A program made the translations under genes and the position numbers. The notes beneath the pieces are model-generated. The model did no database searches. It was not told the origin of the DNA and saw only the letters and a program-made list of their open reading frames with translations. From Temnopleurus reevesii (Eukaryota; Echinodermata; Echinoidea; Temnopleuroida; Temnopleuridae): DNA of 64,000 bases. The stretch spans positions 1-64,000 of the forward strand of contig BQKZ01002926.1 of the NCBI GenBank assembly GCA_036244855.1, written 5' to 3'. Shown here piece by piece: positions 1 to 12,855 of the stretch (positions are counted from its first letter, which is position 1; each line of letters opens with the position of its first letter).

Positions 1-1851
1 ATGCTTCAACAGGTCAATGATTGCTTGAATTTATATTTCCCCATTTGTTTGTTACGACACGCATGTTGACAACAGTAGGAAAAAGCTTAATGTGACAAAA
101 CAATCACAACAATTTAACTTCCCTAAGCCCAACAAGGATAACGGAAATTAGGGGAGTGTCCATCGGATCAAACTCAGAGCTGATGCTGGAATCATCGAGA
201 AAGTTCAGCAGTACGTCACTTTAGTCCCAGACGCGTCATTCTGTGCTGATGATCTCACCACTAAAACCTCCCGCTATAGTCCCACTAGGTTAATTTTGGT
301 GATGGATAGACGCGTCTGTTTTGACCAAAGTTTACTGCACCACCACAGTTACCCCCACAACAATAGCACTATGGGGGGAAAAGTAACTACTTTCTGTCGC
401 CAAGGCTGGCAAATCACCTCCCCGGACCCATACTTGAACTCTTTTATTCCACAATCAATTTTCAAAAATATGTGGGGTTTTTTTTCGTTCAATACATTCC
501 ATCGCTTTTTATTTTAATTTCTCTCTTTCTCTTATTGAAATTGTCATGATATGATGATGAAAATGGAAGGGGCAAAACTTCATCTATATAGACAAAACAC
601 AAACGGTGTGATTTACGAATACTATACAAGAAGAAACGCGTATACACGGATATGTATGATCAATTTCCCAATAAATGCCTTTGTAATTGCACTCCCGGTT
701 TTTTTCCTGGAAATCCCGTTTCTCTCAATTCTACCAACACAAATATCAGAATATTAGCAATATTTCAAATAGAAAAATTATGCATCCCTGATGAAAATAA
801 TGTGCATCGTCTTTAGCTGTACTGGAGTAAACTAAGCGATCGCTCGACAATTTTCTTTTATTTCGCTAATATGAAAATAATGTGGAAAATAGTCACCCCA
901 CTCCGTTGTCTTTTTTTCTCTCAAAATGTTCATTCAAAGAGAGGATTTATTTAGTGGCAATCTTACTTCGTCGTGACGGTCTTCAAAAGACAATGGAAAT
1001 ACATTTGGAGATATTCTAAATCATATTAAACATGGCGGATTATTTTTTTTTCTTCAAATAGAACCAACGTATAAAATCAGATGCCATCTCCGTGTGCAGC
1101 CCATTCAGTTTATTTCCTCTGAAATCACGGACTTTAATTGGGCCTCATTTACAATAGAACCTATTTACCTCTTTCCCGTCTTATCCCTTGAGTCGATCCC
1201 AGGGCCATTGTGAACTTGAAAGAAATCCCCTTTCATCTGCAAGGGTTGTTGGCGGTACCCCTTTTGTTGACTCGCTTTCTAGTCCCTCGTCATCTTTTAT
1301 TCATTGGCGGAAAAGACGCATAGAAGGACGGGTTTTCTCAATGCGCACTCCACGACTGGCCAAGTAGTTATTTTCGAGACATCATTATTGTGCTAATGAG
1401 ACCGTTAGATGGGTTGCCTCTCTGTTCAAGAAGTCCCTTTAAAAACTAATGCATCCTGAACGAAGAAGCCGTGCTGTGTACATGTTTCGTTTCTACAGAA
1501 AAACATCCATCCCTATGCGTTGCTGAGGTAAATAAACATTGCACAATGGGCATGTTGGTATCGAAATAAAATTATCTTGTTTTTTGTTGGTCGAGGTATA
1601 GGAAGTAATATAACAATAAATGCTCAGTCGTCTATGTGAGGACATTATACAATGTTATAAGAATCGTCGAGTCATCCGATCTGTGTTAGGACACTGCACC
1701 AAAAAGGTTTCCCTACCCTTTCCCAATTTTATTTCATGTGAAAAAGAAATGACCAGCATTGTTCCGTTCAGATATATATAAGAGAACAAAAAAAAAATAC
1801 GAAAATAACAAAAAACAAACAATCAAGTAACCAACTAACGAACTGAGCTCT
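1..1851. other. AT-rich non-coding sequence
   Basis: Only short chance frames on either strand; no repeats or RNA genes recognised. Confidence 0.6.
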
Positions 1852-2009
1852 GGGGGTGTTTCATCAAGATTTGTCGCAGAGACAATTAGTCAGCGCTGAC
1901 AAATTCCTTGATTTTGATTGGATGAAAAGCACTATCGCTGACAGTTGCTATGGGAACTGTCGGAAAATGACTCCTTGTCGCTGCGACAAATCTTGATGAA
2001 ACACTCCCC
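1852..2009. mobile_element. Palindromic MITE, about 158 bp
   Basis: Starts GGGGGTGTTTCATCAAGATT and ends with the near-exact inverted counterpart AATCTTGATGAAACACTCCCC region; the arms (TTTGTCGCAG) match over about 30 bp. No ORF. The target duplication is unclear. Confidence 0.65.
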
Positions 2010-2220
2010 TGATCAGCGTATATCAGTATTGGTCATCGGCGTGAGTTTTTGTTGATACAAAACCAAATATCATTAAAGGAGAACTTTTATGACACTCTGT
2101 ATCATGATATATTGAAGATTACATATATCTTTACATAATGATACCATTTCCTCCCAAAAAATACGCCTCTTAATATTTTTAAAATTAATTTCCAATAACA
2201 TTTCTATCTGGGTCAGAGAG

Positions 2221-2460
2221 CTATGCCCCGCCTCCCAGAAATACCCCCTCTATGGCACATCTTTTGACAGGTGAAGTCTGTGACGTCATATCCAGTCCTG
2301 CGTTAAAATCCACGGACTCAAATATGTAGGATTGTGTCCCTAATATTTCTCCTTCTTGTTCAATGTCATCCTCGAAATCCGAGTCAGGACTTGAATAACT
2401 GTTTTCCTCAGCTTCTGAAGAATCTGCCACGTTCCGCATAATAAAAAAAAATGTTCAAAT
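2221..2460 (-). other. Acidic open frame, possible transposon protein fragment
   Basis: A 72-codon minus-strand frame: Ser/Glu/Asp-rich (SSEAEENSYSSPDSDFEDD) followed by YIFESV. Acidic stretches ending in a Y-x-F-E motif occur near the N-termini of some transposon-borne proteins, but the match is too short to classify. No neighbouring domain was found. Confidence 0.15.
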
Positions 2461-4429
2461 AGCGGGTATAATTGGCGCCAAACAATATCATAAATGCATA
2501 CAGTGACACACGCAAACGCCGGTTCTTGCTCATCAATGTCTGCATATGATGTCATAATGATTGACGGATCGATGTCCCAACCCACCGGACCCCGCACGGT
2601 CCGAATTTGAGGGGCGTTCCGAACAACCATAACATTTTTTTATATTTTTCACCTCTATGAAATAAAAAGAGATGAAAAAGGTGGTGGATATCAATGTTTA
2701 TTGAAAAAATAAATTAGAAAAAGTAAGTTTATTGTTAACATTAGGCCTAATGAATTTCAACGCAACGAAATACCAACATTCCATAAAAGTAACACGGTAT
2801 TCATAAAAGATAAACCTTAATAAATATAGTTTTCTAACAATGCCCGGTGGTCACGTAAAAAAAACACTATGAACATAATTATGAACATAATAACATGAAC
2901 ATATGAACATATTGTAGACATTCTGCTGTCGTCCATTTGCCAATCACGATTTTTCGATTAATTTGGCTGTCATTTAGCGCCAAATAGACAGACAACTTGT
3001 TTTTATTTCCTATGGCGCTGCTCTCTGTTTTCCATATGCACGCTGTCTGGCATCAAACGGAGTAAAGTGACAGGAGAAAATAATATGAGCGACATGGGAA
3101 CAAGAAAGCGATGACTATTATTTAAAAATAAGCACCAGTGTAGTTCATTTTGTCAAGAAATCCTTTACTTTTTTACGTTCGTCATATGCGGCGTCTCGTA
3201 TGAGGGTAGGACGGCGGCCCGCCAGACCCTGAGACGAAACCGACAACCAGATGACTTAAACATAAAAATTGGACGTCGAGATTTTGAGAAGCTGAAAACG
3301 GAAGACCATTATAAAACGAGACAGAACTGGAGGAAAAGAGACAAAAAGAAGGCAAAATTATGGTGCAAACCCAGGTTTAATAATTGTTTATGCCAATCAT
3401 CCAAGCATTTCCAACAATGTCACCTTGAGCTTGACATTCGTCTAAGTTCTTCATCAAGATTCATGATCATCCGTCAAACCATAGAATTAAACCACTGATT
3501 TAGAAAAGGAGGGTTGTTCTCCATACCCCCAAAATAAGCCCACCATATAGCAACAAGAAATTATGCAGACTGGATTCTAAGTACTTTAGTTCAACTAACC
3601 GGTTTAACGAATACCATGTAACTAAGTTCGTGGCAAGAAACGTGCATATATTTGAATCTATTCGGAAACCGACTTATGCAATAACTCTGATTTAAAGACA
3701 TTTAGCTTTCCTCGCTATCAAAATTGTTTTGGGGAACCTTCTTAAATGTACTTACAACTCGTCAGTATACCAACCAGTCTGAATATTTCCTTTCAATGGA
3801 TTTAAAATGAATTCGTCCACAAACCATTGGGAGCGATCTGACCGATAAAAGTTAAACTGCATAAAAAAGAGAAACATGTTTTATGTAATATACAATGTAA
3901 AGGTTTAATGTAAGTCTTTATAGATAAGAGAATTACGAATTCGATCAAGTAAGTGAAACGTATGAAAATTGCATTTTCAGGCACTGTTGAGAAGCAGTGA
4001 AAGTAAATGCGCCGATTTACGACAAAAAAGAGACACCAGACTTCATGAGAAACGGAAATGTATTTTTATGCTGCTTGTATGATATTAGAATTGATAATAA
4101 CCCTTTGAATAAGCATCGTATCGATAAAATGTTGTAACTGATATCATAATCATGTACTTATGATATAAAATAGTAATATTAAGTATCTCTAATAACCACT
4201 GTTCCATAAATCATGCCAGTTGAAATGTCTCTTTACTATTTTTTTTTTATGTTCATGATTACCCTATATAATTTATTTTTATTCCTGTGAAACTACAATA
4301 TTTACAAAAAGGTTTTCAATTAGTCACATAATATTGTGTTTGCATGTTAGTTAGTGAAGTGATCACGTTAATGATATGCCTTTATGTTATTTCAGTACGA
4401 ATGGTTTTGGACGATCGATCGTTTAAATA
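2461..4429. other. AT-rich non-coding sequence
   Basis: Contains a short GAACATA-type reiteration at 2870-2920 and a GC-richer patch at 3180-3250; no gene seen. Confidence 0.55.
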
Positions 4430-5125
4430 AGTTAAGTTTAAGTGATTTTGATAAAGTGACATGTTGATAATGTCACTTAAAGCAGAATAATATTTTGATA
4501 ATATTCCTTTAATTAAGGTAAGTTTTGAGGGATTCTTATGGAATGCTTATCCCTTTAAATAAGTTGTGTCCGGGGATTCTTATGGAATGATTGTCCCTAT
4601 AAATAAGTCAGGTTTTAGGTATTCTAATGGAATGGTTGTCCTTTTAAGTGAGTCAAGTTTTAGGGATTCTATGGGTTGATTATGTCCCTTTAAGTAGATC
4701 AAGTTTGAAGGTCTTCTTATGGAATGATTGTCCCTTTAAGTGAGTTATGTCTGAGGAATTCTAATTAAAAATTGTCGATTTAATTTAGTTTAAAATGGAA
4801 CGGTTGTCCCTTTAGGTAAGTCAAGTTACAGTGTTTAGATTGTCCCTTTAACTTATTCAATTTTTTTTAGGGATTATGATGGAATGATTGTGTTGATAGT
4901 GTCCCTTTAAGTAAAAGTGAGATAAGTCTGAAGAACTCTCAAGAAAAATCTATTTTAGTTTATTACATGAACGATTGTACGTATATTCCTTTCAGTAAGT
5001 CAAGTTTGTGGGATGATACCATAAAGATTTTACCTTTAAGAAATTAAATTTAAGGAATTCCAATGGAATGATTGTATTGATAATGTCCCTTTAAGTAAAA
5101 GTCAAGTATGAGGGATTGTGATTGA
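4430..5125 (+). repeat. Degenerate ~45-50 bp tandem array
   Basis: Repeated units of the form GGGATTCTTATGGAATG, then ATTGTCCCTTTAA, then GTAAGTCAAGTTTT; clear copies near 4530, 4575, 4620, 4667 and 4712, with more diverged ones to about 5110. No terminal inverted repeats seen. Confidence 0.7.
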
Positions 5126-5159
5126 CGGTCAAGAGCAGTAGACTTTTCGTCTCCTTCAC

Positions 5160-5370
5160 CGAGCCAGTTGTGGCCATGTATCTCGATGGGATCTGGTATC
5201 CAGACTCCTGTTGGAGTTGTGTCAGTTTGAGAGGTTCAATCACATCATTGCTATAAGGTACATTAGTCGTTTTATTCGTATGAAAGTTATTGTAAGATGG
5301 GTGCCTGAAGTACGGTTTTGTCGTAATTTCGGTATCATATGTGATTGCAAAATTAAAAGCAGCAACATCA
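5160..5370 (-). other. Possible orphan exon on the minus strand, unrecognised
   Basis: Within a 132-codon minus-strand open frame, the stretch TKPYFRHPSYNNFHT...VIEPLKLTQLQQESGYQI has mixed, protein-like composition and ends at a plausible donor (GGCTCG|GTGAAG, plus 5160). No convincing acceptor, neighbouring exon or family match. It may be chance, an exon of a gene outside the window, or a repeat fragment. Confidence 0.2.
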
Positions 5371-5489
5371 TCATCATCAATAACAACAATAACAAAAAAC
5401 AACACAGATGAAGCAATTTCCTTAGCCTTGCCATGTACTATTGTATAGAGACATCTTCGCCTTATTTGACTGCCAGGAAATGAATGCAA

Positions 5490-8440
5490 TCATCTCATCA
5501 TTTTACATTAAAAAGCAACATTAGTGACGCCGGGGCGATTACATCAGAGATGGAAAGCTATTGTACAATTACAATGACTTGCCACTCGAAAGCGTTGCAG
5601 CCAACATGCACCAAAAGTGTGGCAGTCTATCAACTGCCTGGGATCTAAACGTACAACGTTTTAACTGAGGGAGGGGAGCGGGAGGGGGTGGTGTCTAATA
5701 AATAACATTTGTAGGTATTTTGCTCATCAACTACATTTGTAAAACTCAGCATGATTCAAATTGTTATGCGTGAATGAACGCACATTAAAAAAATGCTACT
5801 TTTTTTAAAGGTTATACATAAGGCTCTTTTTAAGAATATAGATTGAACAAACATGGGTAAATTATCATTTTGGTGCATGTTTCAAGTGCCTTTTCAGACT
5901 CTATCATAGTCTGGGCATTTTACAGTCAAATTGCAAAAGTGATATTTTTGTGACGAAAAGTACATTTCCCAATATTTTCACAAAGATAAAGCTTAAAAGC
6001 CAAAGTTAAGGCATAAAACACAGCGTTATCTAGTAAATATATGCCCATTCATCCCAAAATACAAATACATGTGTACGACTTTGCGGAAGGAGTTTGTGTC
6101 CGCTACAGATAATTCAACTTTTTGAAAATTGCAAATTAGTTTTGTTACGTGCCATTTCAAATGATAGGGAACAACAGAAGGCCCCATCTTCCTGCTGTTT
6201 TTGCAATTTTGACATCATCTTTGTCTAAAAAGATGACCTGTGATTTGTTTAGATGAATATCTACAAGTTGGTCCAACTGCAGAGAAAAATGAGATGAAGT
6301 TATCATATTTTGTCATTCCAAGTCGCTTTTCTAGTCCAATATTACATTAAGGCACGTCATGATTGCCCCGGTAAGCAATCTATTGGATTGGTTTTGGAAT
6401 ATCAGTTTAGAGTAAATATTGTTTGTCGCGAGGGCACACAATGCCAGACCGGTCTGTCTGAGATAGTTTCATGATTATTTATATGCGATAAACAGCTGTC
6501 AATTATTGGTTTGGGAGACATGGTTGGGAAAAACGATTCGCAGAATGATGGGGGGAAATGGAAAAGAGAAATGGATAACACTGAAGGGAGACAGATGGAG
6601 AAAAAGAAGGAATGACAAAGTAATTATAAAAGAAGGAAATAGTAAAAAAAAAAAAAAAAAACATAATTTACACAGGGCGTGCTTGAAAAGTAGTTTTACA
6701 ACTGAATGCAACTACCTTGATTTTAGAGAAGACTATAATAAATGAATAAATGAAAAATACGAGAGTTTAGCAGGATTCCGGTCAGTAAACATGGTAAATG
6801 TCAAACCAAATTGAGAAGACACCCGGCTTGTTATTCAGAGCGTGAGTGTTTATTTCTTACATGAATGAGAAAAGGTGTAATCATTAGTAAAACCCATAAC
6901 ATTCAACTCCATGAATTCGCGATCATCTTTGAAATTAAAAGGAAAGCTTAAACCAACAACCATGACAACTGAGGGTTTATGATAATTCCGAACCTACAAA
7001 TACCTTAAAGCTCAAGTATAGTTTTGGTAAAGATTAAAAAATGTGAATTATTTGGGATATTTACCATGACATGTAATTTTTATACATATTTTAAGACCAT
7101 AGCATATTTTTCTACGAGCTAATTCGTTTGAAAATTTGAATTTGACCGTTAAATCGTATTTAGCGCCCTCTCTTGGTTATAACAATATTTTGTTTCTTAT
7201 CGGGCATATACAAAGTTATTTCCAAGATTTGATTAAAGCATGATTAAGAGGAATACACAAAGAACAAATTCTGAAATCTTCATCCAATTCTGTGCATGAA
7301 AAGTTGTCCTTTATCAAGAAAGAAAATATTGAATTAGCGTCGGGGGACACGACGCTGAAATAATTTGAACATTTTAGGTTATAACTTTCCCAAAACTTGT
7401 TCATTGTTCGCACAATCTTTTGTACAGCATGTTCATGATATCATGTTTCATTTTATATAGATTTGAAGACAAAATTTGGCAATTAAAATATTCGCTTTTA
7501 CCAAAACTGTACTTGGGCTTTAATAGATCTGAACTTAATTTCTGGCGCAATTAGGTACCACGACCTATTATACATTGTGCAAAAAAATATAGCCCATCCC
7601 AAATCATAGCAATTAATTCTTTAAATTATCTACTCAGTAATATCATAAAATTTGTGAAAAATACATATATGTCATTTTCTTAACATACAAAATAGAATTA
7701 TTTTTTGGAGAAACTTTCATTCGATATGGAAATTTAAAAATTCGCAGAGTTCCCTCCCATATATAGTCACACTGATAGTGCTCTAAGTACAATTACCCTT
7801 TTTTCCGAATGAGTTTCATGTTTTTAGAGATTGTACTAAGGGCAAAATGCAATTAAATGTATCACAATCTTATAGTGTTTACTAACACTACTTAAGTCAA
7901 CACCATATAACTATTTGAATTGCCAATCATTTTTACGATGTAAGTTAAGGGGCACATAATACATTTTTTAATGCTCCGCAAACATTTAAGTTCTACAACA
8001 TTAGTGCAACCCTGGATAGAATAAAGGTACTTAAAGACCATCGCGGATAATAAGTTAATCACAGTGCAGAAGAGATGAAAAACGGAAAAACTGAGAAAGA
8101 AGGGAAAAGGGGGCAGAAAATCGTCCGAATGGACATGAAAAATAAAATATCGTAAATACCAGTAGTGAACAATCGACACGGTAGACGCCAGGCCGTTTGT
8201 GGCTAATAGCTGACATTTATATTTGATGTGTTGCCACCACGTGAGATGTATATTCATTCCTATTCTATTCACCTTTACATTTATATCTATTCTTCTTTTA
8301 TTCACCTGTACATTTCGTCCTTTTTAGCCACCCCCCCCCCCCATCCCTTCACTCTTTCCTCTATATAGCTCTCTCTGTTTTGGATGTCCCTATACTACAG
8401 GTAACTGTATTTAATACTATGATATTGAAATCCATATATT
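5490..8440. other. AT-rich intergenic sequence
   Basis: A poly-A run at 6645-6661. The 137-codon minus-strand frame at 7892-8305 is Phe/Ile/Leu-rich and looks like chance. Nothing else supported. Confidence 0.55.
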
Positions 8441-8830
8441 CAGACCACTCTCCCCCCCCCCTTCTCTCTCTCCCTCCCCTCTGTCTCTCCCTCCCCTCTG
8501 TCTCTGTCTCTCTCTCTCTCTCTCTTCCTCTCTCTCTCTCTGTCTCTCCATCTCCCTCTCGTTCTCCCTCCCATCTCTCTCCCTCTGTGTGCGTGTGTGT
8601 ATGTCTTTCTCTCTCTCGCTCACACACAACACACACACACAAACGCACACACATACATACTATCTACCTTTCTATCCGTCTCCCTGTGTCACCCCAACCG
8701 TTCCTTATAATCGCCCTTATATTAAACTCCTTTTCTCGAATTTCCACGTCTCTCTCTCCCTCTCCCTCTCTCTCTCCATCCCTCTTTCACCCATCTCATA
8801 TTTTTCTCTATTTCTATCTCTCCCATACTC
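8441..8830 (+). repeat. CT-rich and CA microsatellite tract
   Basis: Poly-C, then (CT)n with GTCTCT interruptions to about 8600, GT/CA repeats around 8585-8660, then a second CT-rich block near 8745-8830. Open frames here (Arg/Glu- or Ser/Leu-rich) are repeat artefacts. A long polypyrimidine tract could form triplex DNA. Confidence 0.9.
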
Positions 8831-11249
8831 ACCTCGCTCTTTCATTCCCTGTGCTTTTCGTTCACAATAAGAGATGACCCCATCCATCACGATACTTTGT
8901 CTACCTGTCTCCCGTGTTAGTCTTTTAGGCTACCCTCCGTCTCCCTCCATACAAACTCAATAATATACCAGTCTCTTTTCTAGTTTCCAACCAGTCTCTT
9001 TTATAATCCCACCCATCTCCAAAGTCTGTCTCCATAATAGCGCTGTCTCTATTACACTTCTTTTATTCCTTTATGAGGTTATGGAATGTCTTTTTAGAAT
9101 AGATATTCGTCGTATTGATAGGAGCTCGTAATAATTACTACTCTAACCATGCTAAATCCTTTTCTCTATTTTGAAAAGGTTTTTTTTTTCTTGGACCAGT
9201 TAAATACGGCCTCTATTTCAGCCTTTTGGATTTCATGTGGTGCCCTAGGGGTATACTGGGTGGAAAGCGTATCGCTCAAAAGAGTGAAGATATTATACTG
9301 TGATATTGCAATTGTAATTTTGTCATTTACGACGTACATGTGCACAATCTTATATCAATGTTTAGATGAATCTTGTTAGTTCATGTTGAATCATGAATGC
9401 CATATTGTTTGATGGTTATTCATCACATCAGACCTCGTTAAAATAAAGAAAAGACGAAGAGAAACAACCTATTAAAGGACAAAAAACTTAAATAGAAATG
9501 TAGTAAATTCAATCAATCAGTCGATAGTTTAGCCAGGTAGTTGAACATTTTCAAGTCATATTGTAAAATTTCTGTATCTAAAATTCACAAGAATACATCA
9601 TAGTTATTATAAAAGATATGAATCAAAACATACTTTTTCTAAAATATTTGAATAGACCCGCTGGCTCTAGCGAGTTATCAATTGAATGTTGAATATAACA
9701 AGTTATAATACAACAAAGCTGAAAGATACGCCGGAGAGACCCTCCTATATGTGCATTATAATTAAGAAAAGAACAAGAAAATAAACATTTTTACTGCACA
9801 ATGTGTTGAACTCTATGGCCTTCAAATATTAAAAAAATATATGTATAATATGCATCCAAAACAGCTCAAAGTACACAACTAAGGCGTTTAAAAGGTTTTT
9901 TTTTTATGAACAGATGTATACTTTCATAAGGAGCGATATTCATTTAGTATTTTCTATTAGTATTATTACTATTCTTAATAATAATATTCATGTTATTATT
10001 ATTATTATTATCAGTTTATTTTCAAACACAAAGATGCTCGACCATAGGATCTAATAGACATGAATATATGAAATATTAGCAACTGAATTATAGTACAAGT
10101 ACGGTATCAGTATAGCTTACACCTATACACAAACGATGCAGAAGAAATTTAGGAATAGATGTGTAAGCATTGAATAAAAATCACCCTTGTCATATATCCC
10201 CCTATAACATTCGTTTAGAAATACAATATTTCGTTGTTTATTATTTTGGAATATAGATCTTTAAATCTCACTCTTCAACCATAGCAGTCCTGTTACACAT
10301 TTAATATTAATCGATTTTACCTATTCACTCCGTTTTTTGACGATTTTGATACTTTGAAAAAAATCTACTTCGTGTATGAAACGACAAATACAAGCGATAT
10401 ACAGGTACAGTAAACGGATGTATCTATGGCGTCTACAATTGGTCTTGAATGGATTGCTCGTCGATCTGAATTCGGTTTTTGTGGCTTTTCTTGAAAATGG
10501 GTGTTCAAAGTGAGAAATTCATATTTCTTCAAGAGAACAAAAGAGTGTGGAACAAAACATTATTTAGTTCTAATCTATCATCATGTAACCACCGTTGATT
10601 CCGTTCCAATAAACACACACATTAAAAATGCATTTGCTGCTTAATGATCCTCTCAAATCACAAAATAGTAAAGATAGAAGAAAAAAAGCAATGTGGATTA
10701 TTCAAAATTTGCTGAATGAATAGTGGTACTGGTATGAAAACGACAAAGCTAAAGAGGGGCAATCATATTTCAAGGGGCATTAATGGGGTCACAAGTGGTC
10801 GAAATGAAGATGAGTGGAAAGGGTTCGTCTGCTCATGATTATAACCAGTTTACATGTTTTACCGCATTTATTTAAATATTTGGTTATTTAGGACATAGTT
10901 ACTGATGGCTCAAACAATTTCATGCACACAGAATAAATAAACATGGTTACAGCCACACATTCTTCTTATTGTATTACTGATCTATTCCAGATACAATTAG
11001 ACAATAATGTTTGGTTTTGTATTCATTTTTCCGACTGTGGTTAGATACGAGATTGACTGAATAAATTTATCAATTAATCATTGATAAACGAAACATGAAA
11101 AGACGGTGAATTCATGTACAAATAATTCGATGAATAATAGTCAATCGAATTAAATAAAGATAGATGTATGCAAAGAAGTGAATAGATATATAGTAAAAGT
11201 AATAATAATGCATGCATTTTAGAACGCATACACATCCACTTTGTGGATA
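8831..11249. other. AT-rich intergenic sequence
   Basis: Short (ATT)n at 9960-10015. No gene, RNA or element recognised. Confidence 0.55.
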
Positions 11250-11515
11250 GCTCATTACAAGGCGTTTTTGTTAATGTTTATTATTATCATCAGTACAATG
11301 GCCTTGGCGATGCGTATATACACTACCGCGCAATAACATTCAAAGAGATTTAAATTCTTTCCAGGTACCCATGTACCTCTCCCGGGTCGAATGCAGCATA
11401 ATGTAGATATTATTTTCTGAAGGAAATTAACGTCATGATCATGATAATTGGGAATCAAACCGCGATCCTCATTTGAAAGTTGGAAAAATTACAACACGAC
11501 GCTTCCATCAGATGA
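11250..11515 (-). mobile_element. tRNA-related SINE, sea-urchin type
   Basis: On the minus strand a tRNA-like head (TGATGGAAGCGTCGTGTTGT) is followed by B-box-like GCGGTTTGATTCCC (plus 11450-11463). Then come a body with ATGCTGCATTCGACCCGGG, ATGGGTACCTGG and TTGAATG, and an ATAATAATAAAC tail near 11270. I recognise the body as that of abundant echinoid SINEs (from memory, not searched). Confidence 0.65.
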
Positions 11516-11904
11516 ATTTTGAATAATGAATGAATGAATACATTTGTAAATTTAGTAAATACATAAATCTATATTTTGATAAAAAGAAATAAAAATGAAT
11601 AAAAAAATCCGTACACCTGTAGGATCGTAATACAAGTTCCACAGACATTTAAATGATCAAAGAAAACACATTTTGCTGTTCAGGATCAGATTATGGCACG
11701 ATGCATGGGGGGGGGGGGGGGGCTGGTGCTGATCATTTATCTTCTCCTATACCTTCGTGTTTCGCCAAAACACAATGTTTGAGCCATCGGGGTTTTCTTT
11801 TTCACGTCGAAGTCGTGTATACGAACCCCCATCCAGCTTAGATTCTTGTCACTCGAGGGGTCGTATTACCCCAACTCACATCGACGCCGACTAGGCCGCT
11901 TCGT

Positions 11905-12080
11905 CGACAGGCCATTGACCCGATGGAGAGCATGAGGAGGGGAAGGGAGCGAGGGATAGGAGAGGGGAGCTGAGAGCAGTGGTGGGGTTGTGCAGGGGAG
12001 AAGAAGGGCTGGGAAGAAAGGAGCGAGATAAAAAAAAAAGATGACAAGAAAGTAAGAAAGAAAGAGAGAGAGAGAGCTGG
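11905..12080 (+). repeat. Purine-rich tract
   Basis: GGAGAGG/GAAAG-rich sequence ending in (GA)n at 12060-12078, just upstream of the ACT block. Non-coding. Confidence 0.7.
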
Positions 12081-12202
12081 GGATGGGTGGAGAGATATTA
12101 GAAGTTTAGAAGATGATTGTCATCATCATCACCATCCTTTCATTATTATTACTTATCATCTCATTTATCATCTCATTGTGTTATCATGGTAAACATTATT
12201 TC

Positions 12203-12252
12203 ACTACTACTACTACTACTACTACTACTACCACTACTACTACTACTACTAG

Positions 12253-12297
<45 letters not shown>

Positions 12298-12345
12298 CAC
12301 TACTACTACTACTGCTACTACTACTACTACCGATACTACTACTTA

Positions 12346-12380
<35 letters not shown>

Positions 12381-12486
12381 TTACTACTACTACTGATGCT
12401 GCTCCTACTACTGCTGCTGCTACTACTACTACTACCACTACCCATACTACTACTACTACCTCCACTACTACTACTACTAATACCGA

Positions 12487-12528
<42 letters not shown>

Positions 12529-12531
12529 CGA

Positions 12532-12573
<42 letters not shown>

Positions 12574-12576
12574 CGA

Positions 12577-12618
<42 letters not shown>

Positions 12619-12621
12619 CGA

Positions 12622-12663
<42 letters not shown>

Positions 12664-12666
12664 CGA

Positions 12667-12708
<42 letters not shown>

Positions 12709-12711
12709 CGA

Positions 12712-12753
<42 letters not shown>

Positions 12754-12756
12754 CGA

Positions 12757-12798
<42 letters not shown>

Positions 12799-12854
12799 CG
12801 ATACTACTACTACTACTACTACTACTTCTACTTCTACTATTACTACTACTGTGT
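12203..12854 (+). repeat. (ACT)n microsatellite with a 45-bp higher-order unit
   Basis: About 650 bp of ACT/TAC triplets. From 12483 the interruption CCGAT recurs exactly every 45 bp (12483, 12528, 12573, 12618, 12663, 12708, 12753, 12798). Long Thr-rich and Leu-rich open frames across it are simple-repeat artefacts. Confidence 0.95.
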
Positions 12855-12855
12855 A

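Noticed and set aside
8361..8877. Ser/Leu/Pro-rich and Arg/Glu-rich frames of 77-165 codons
   Set aside because: CT/GA and CA simple repeats, not genes.
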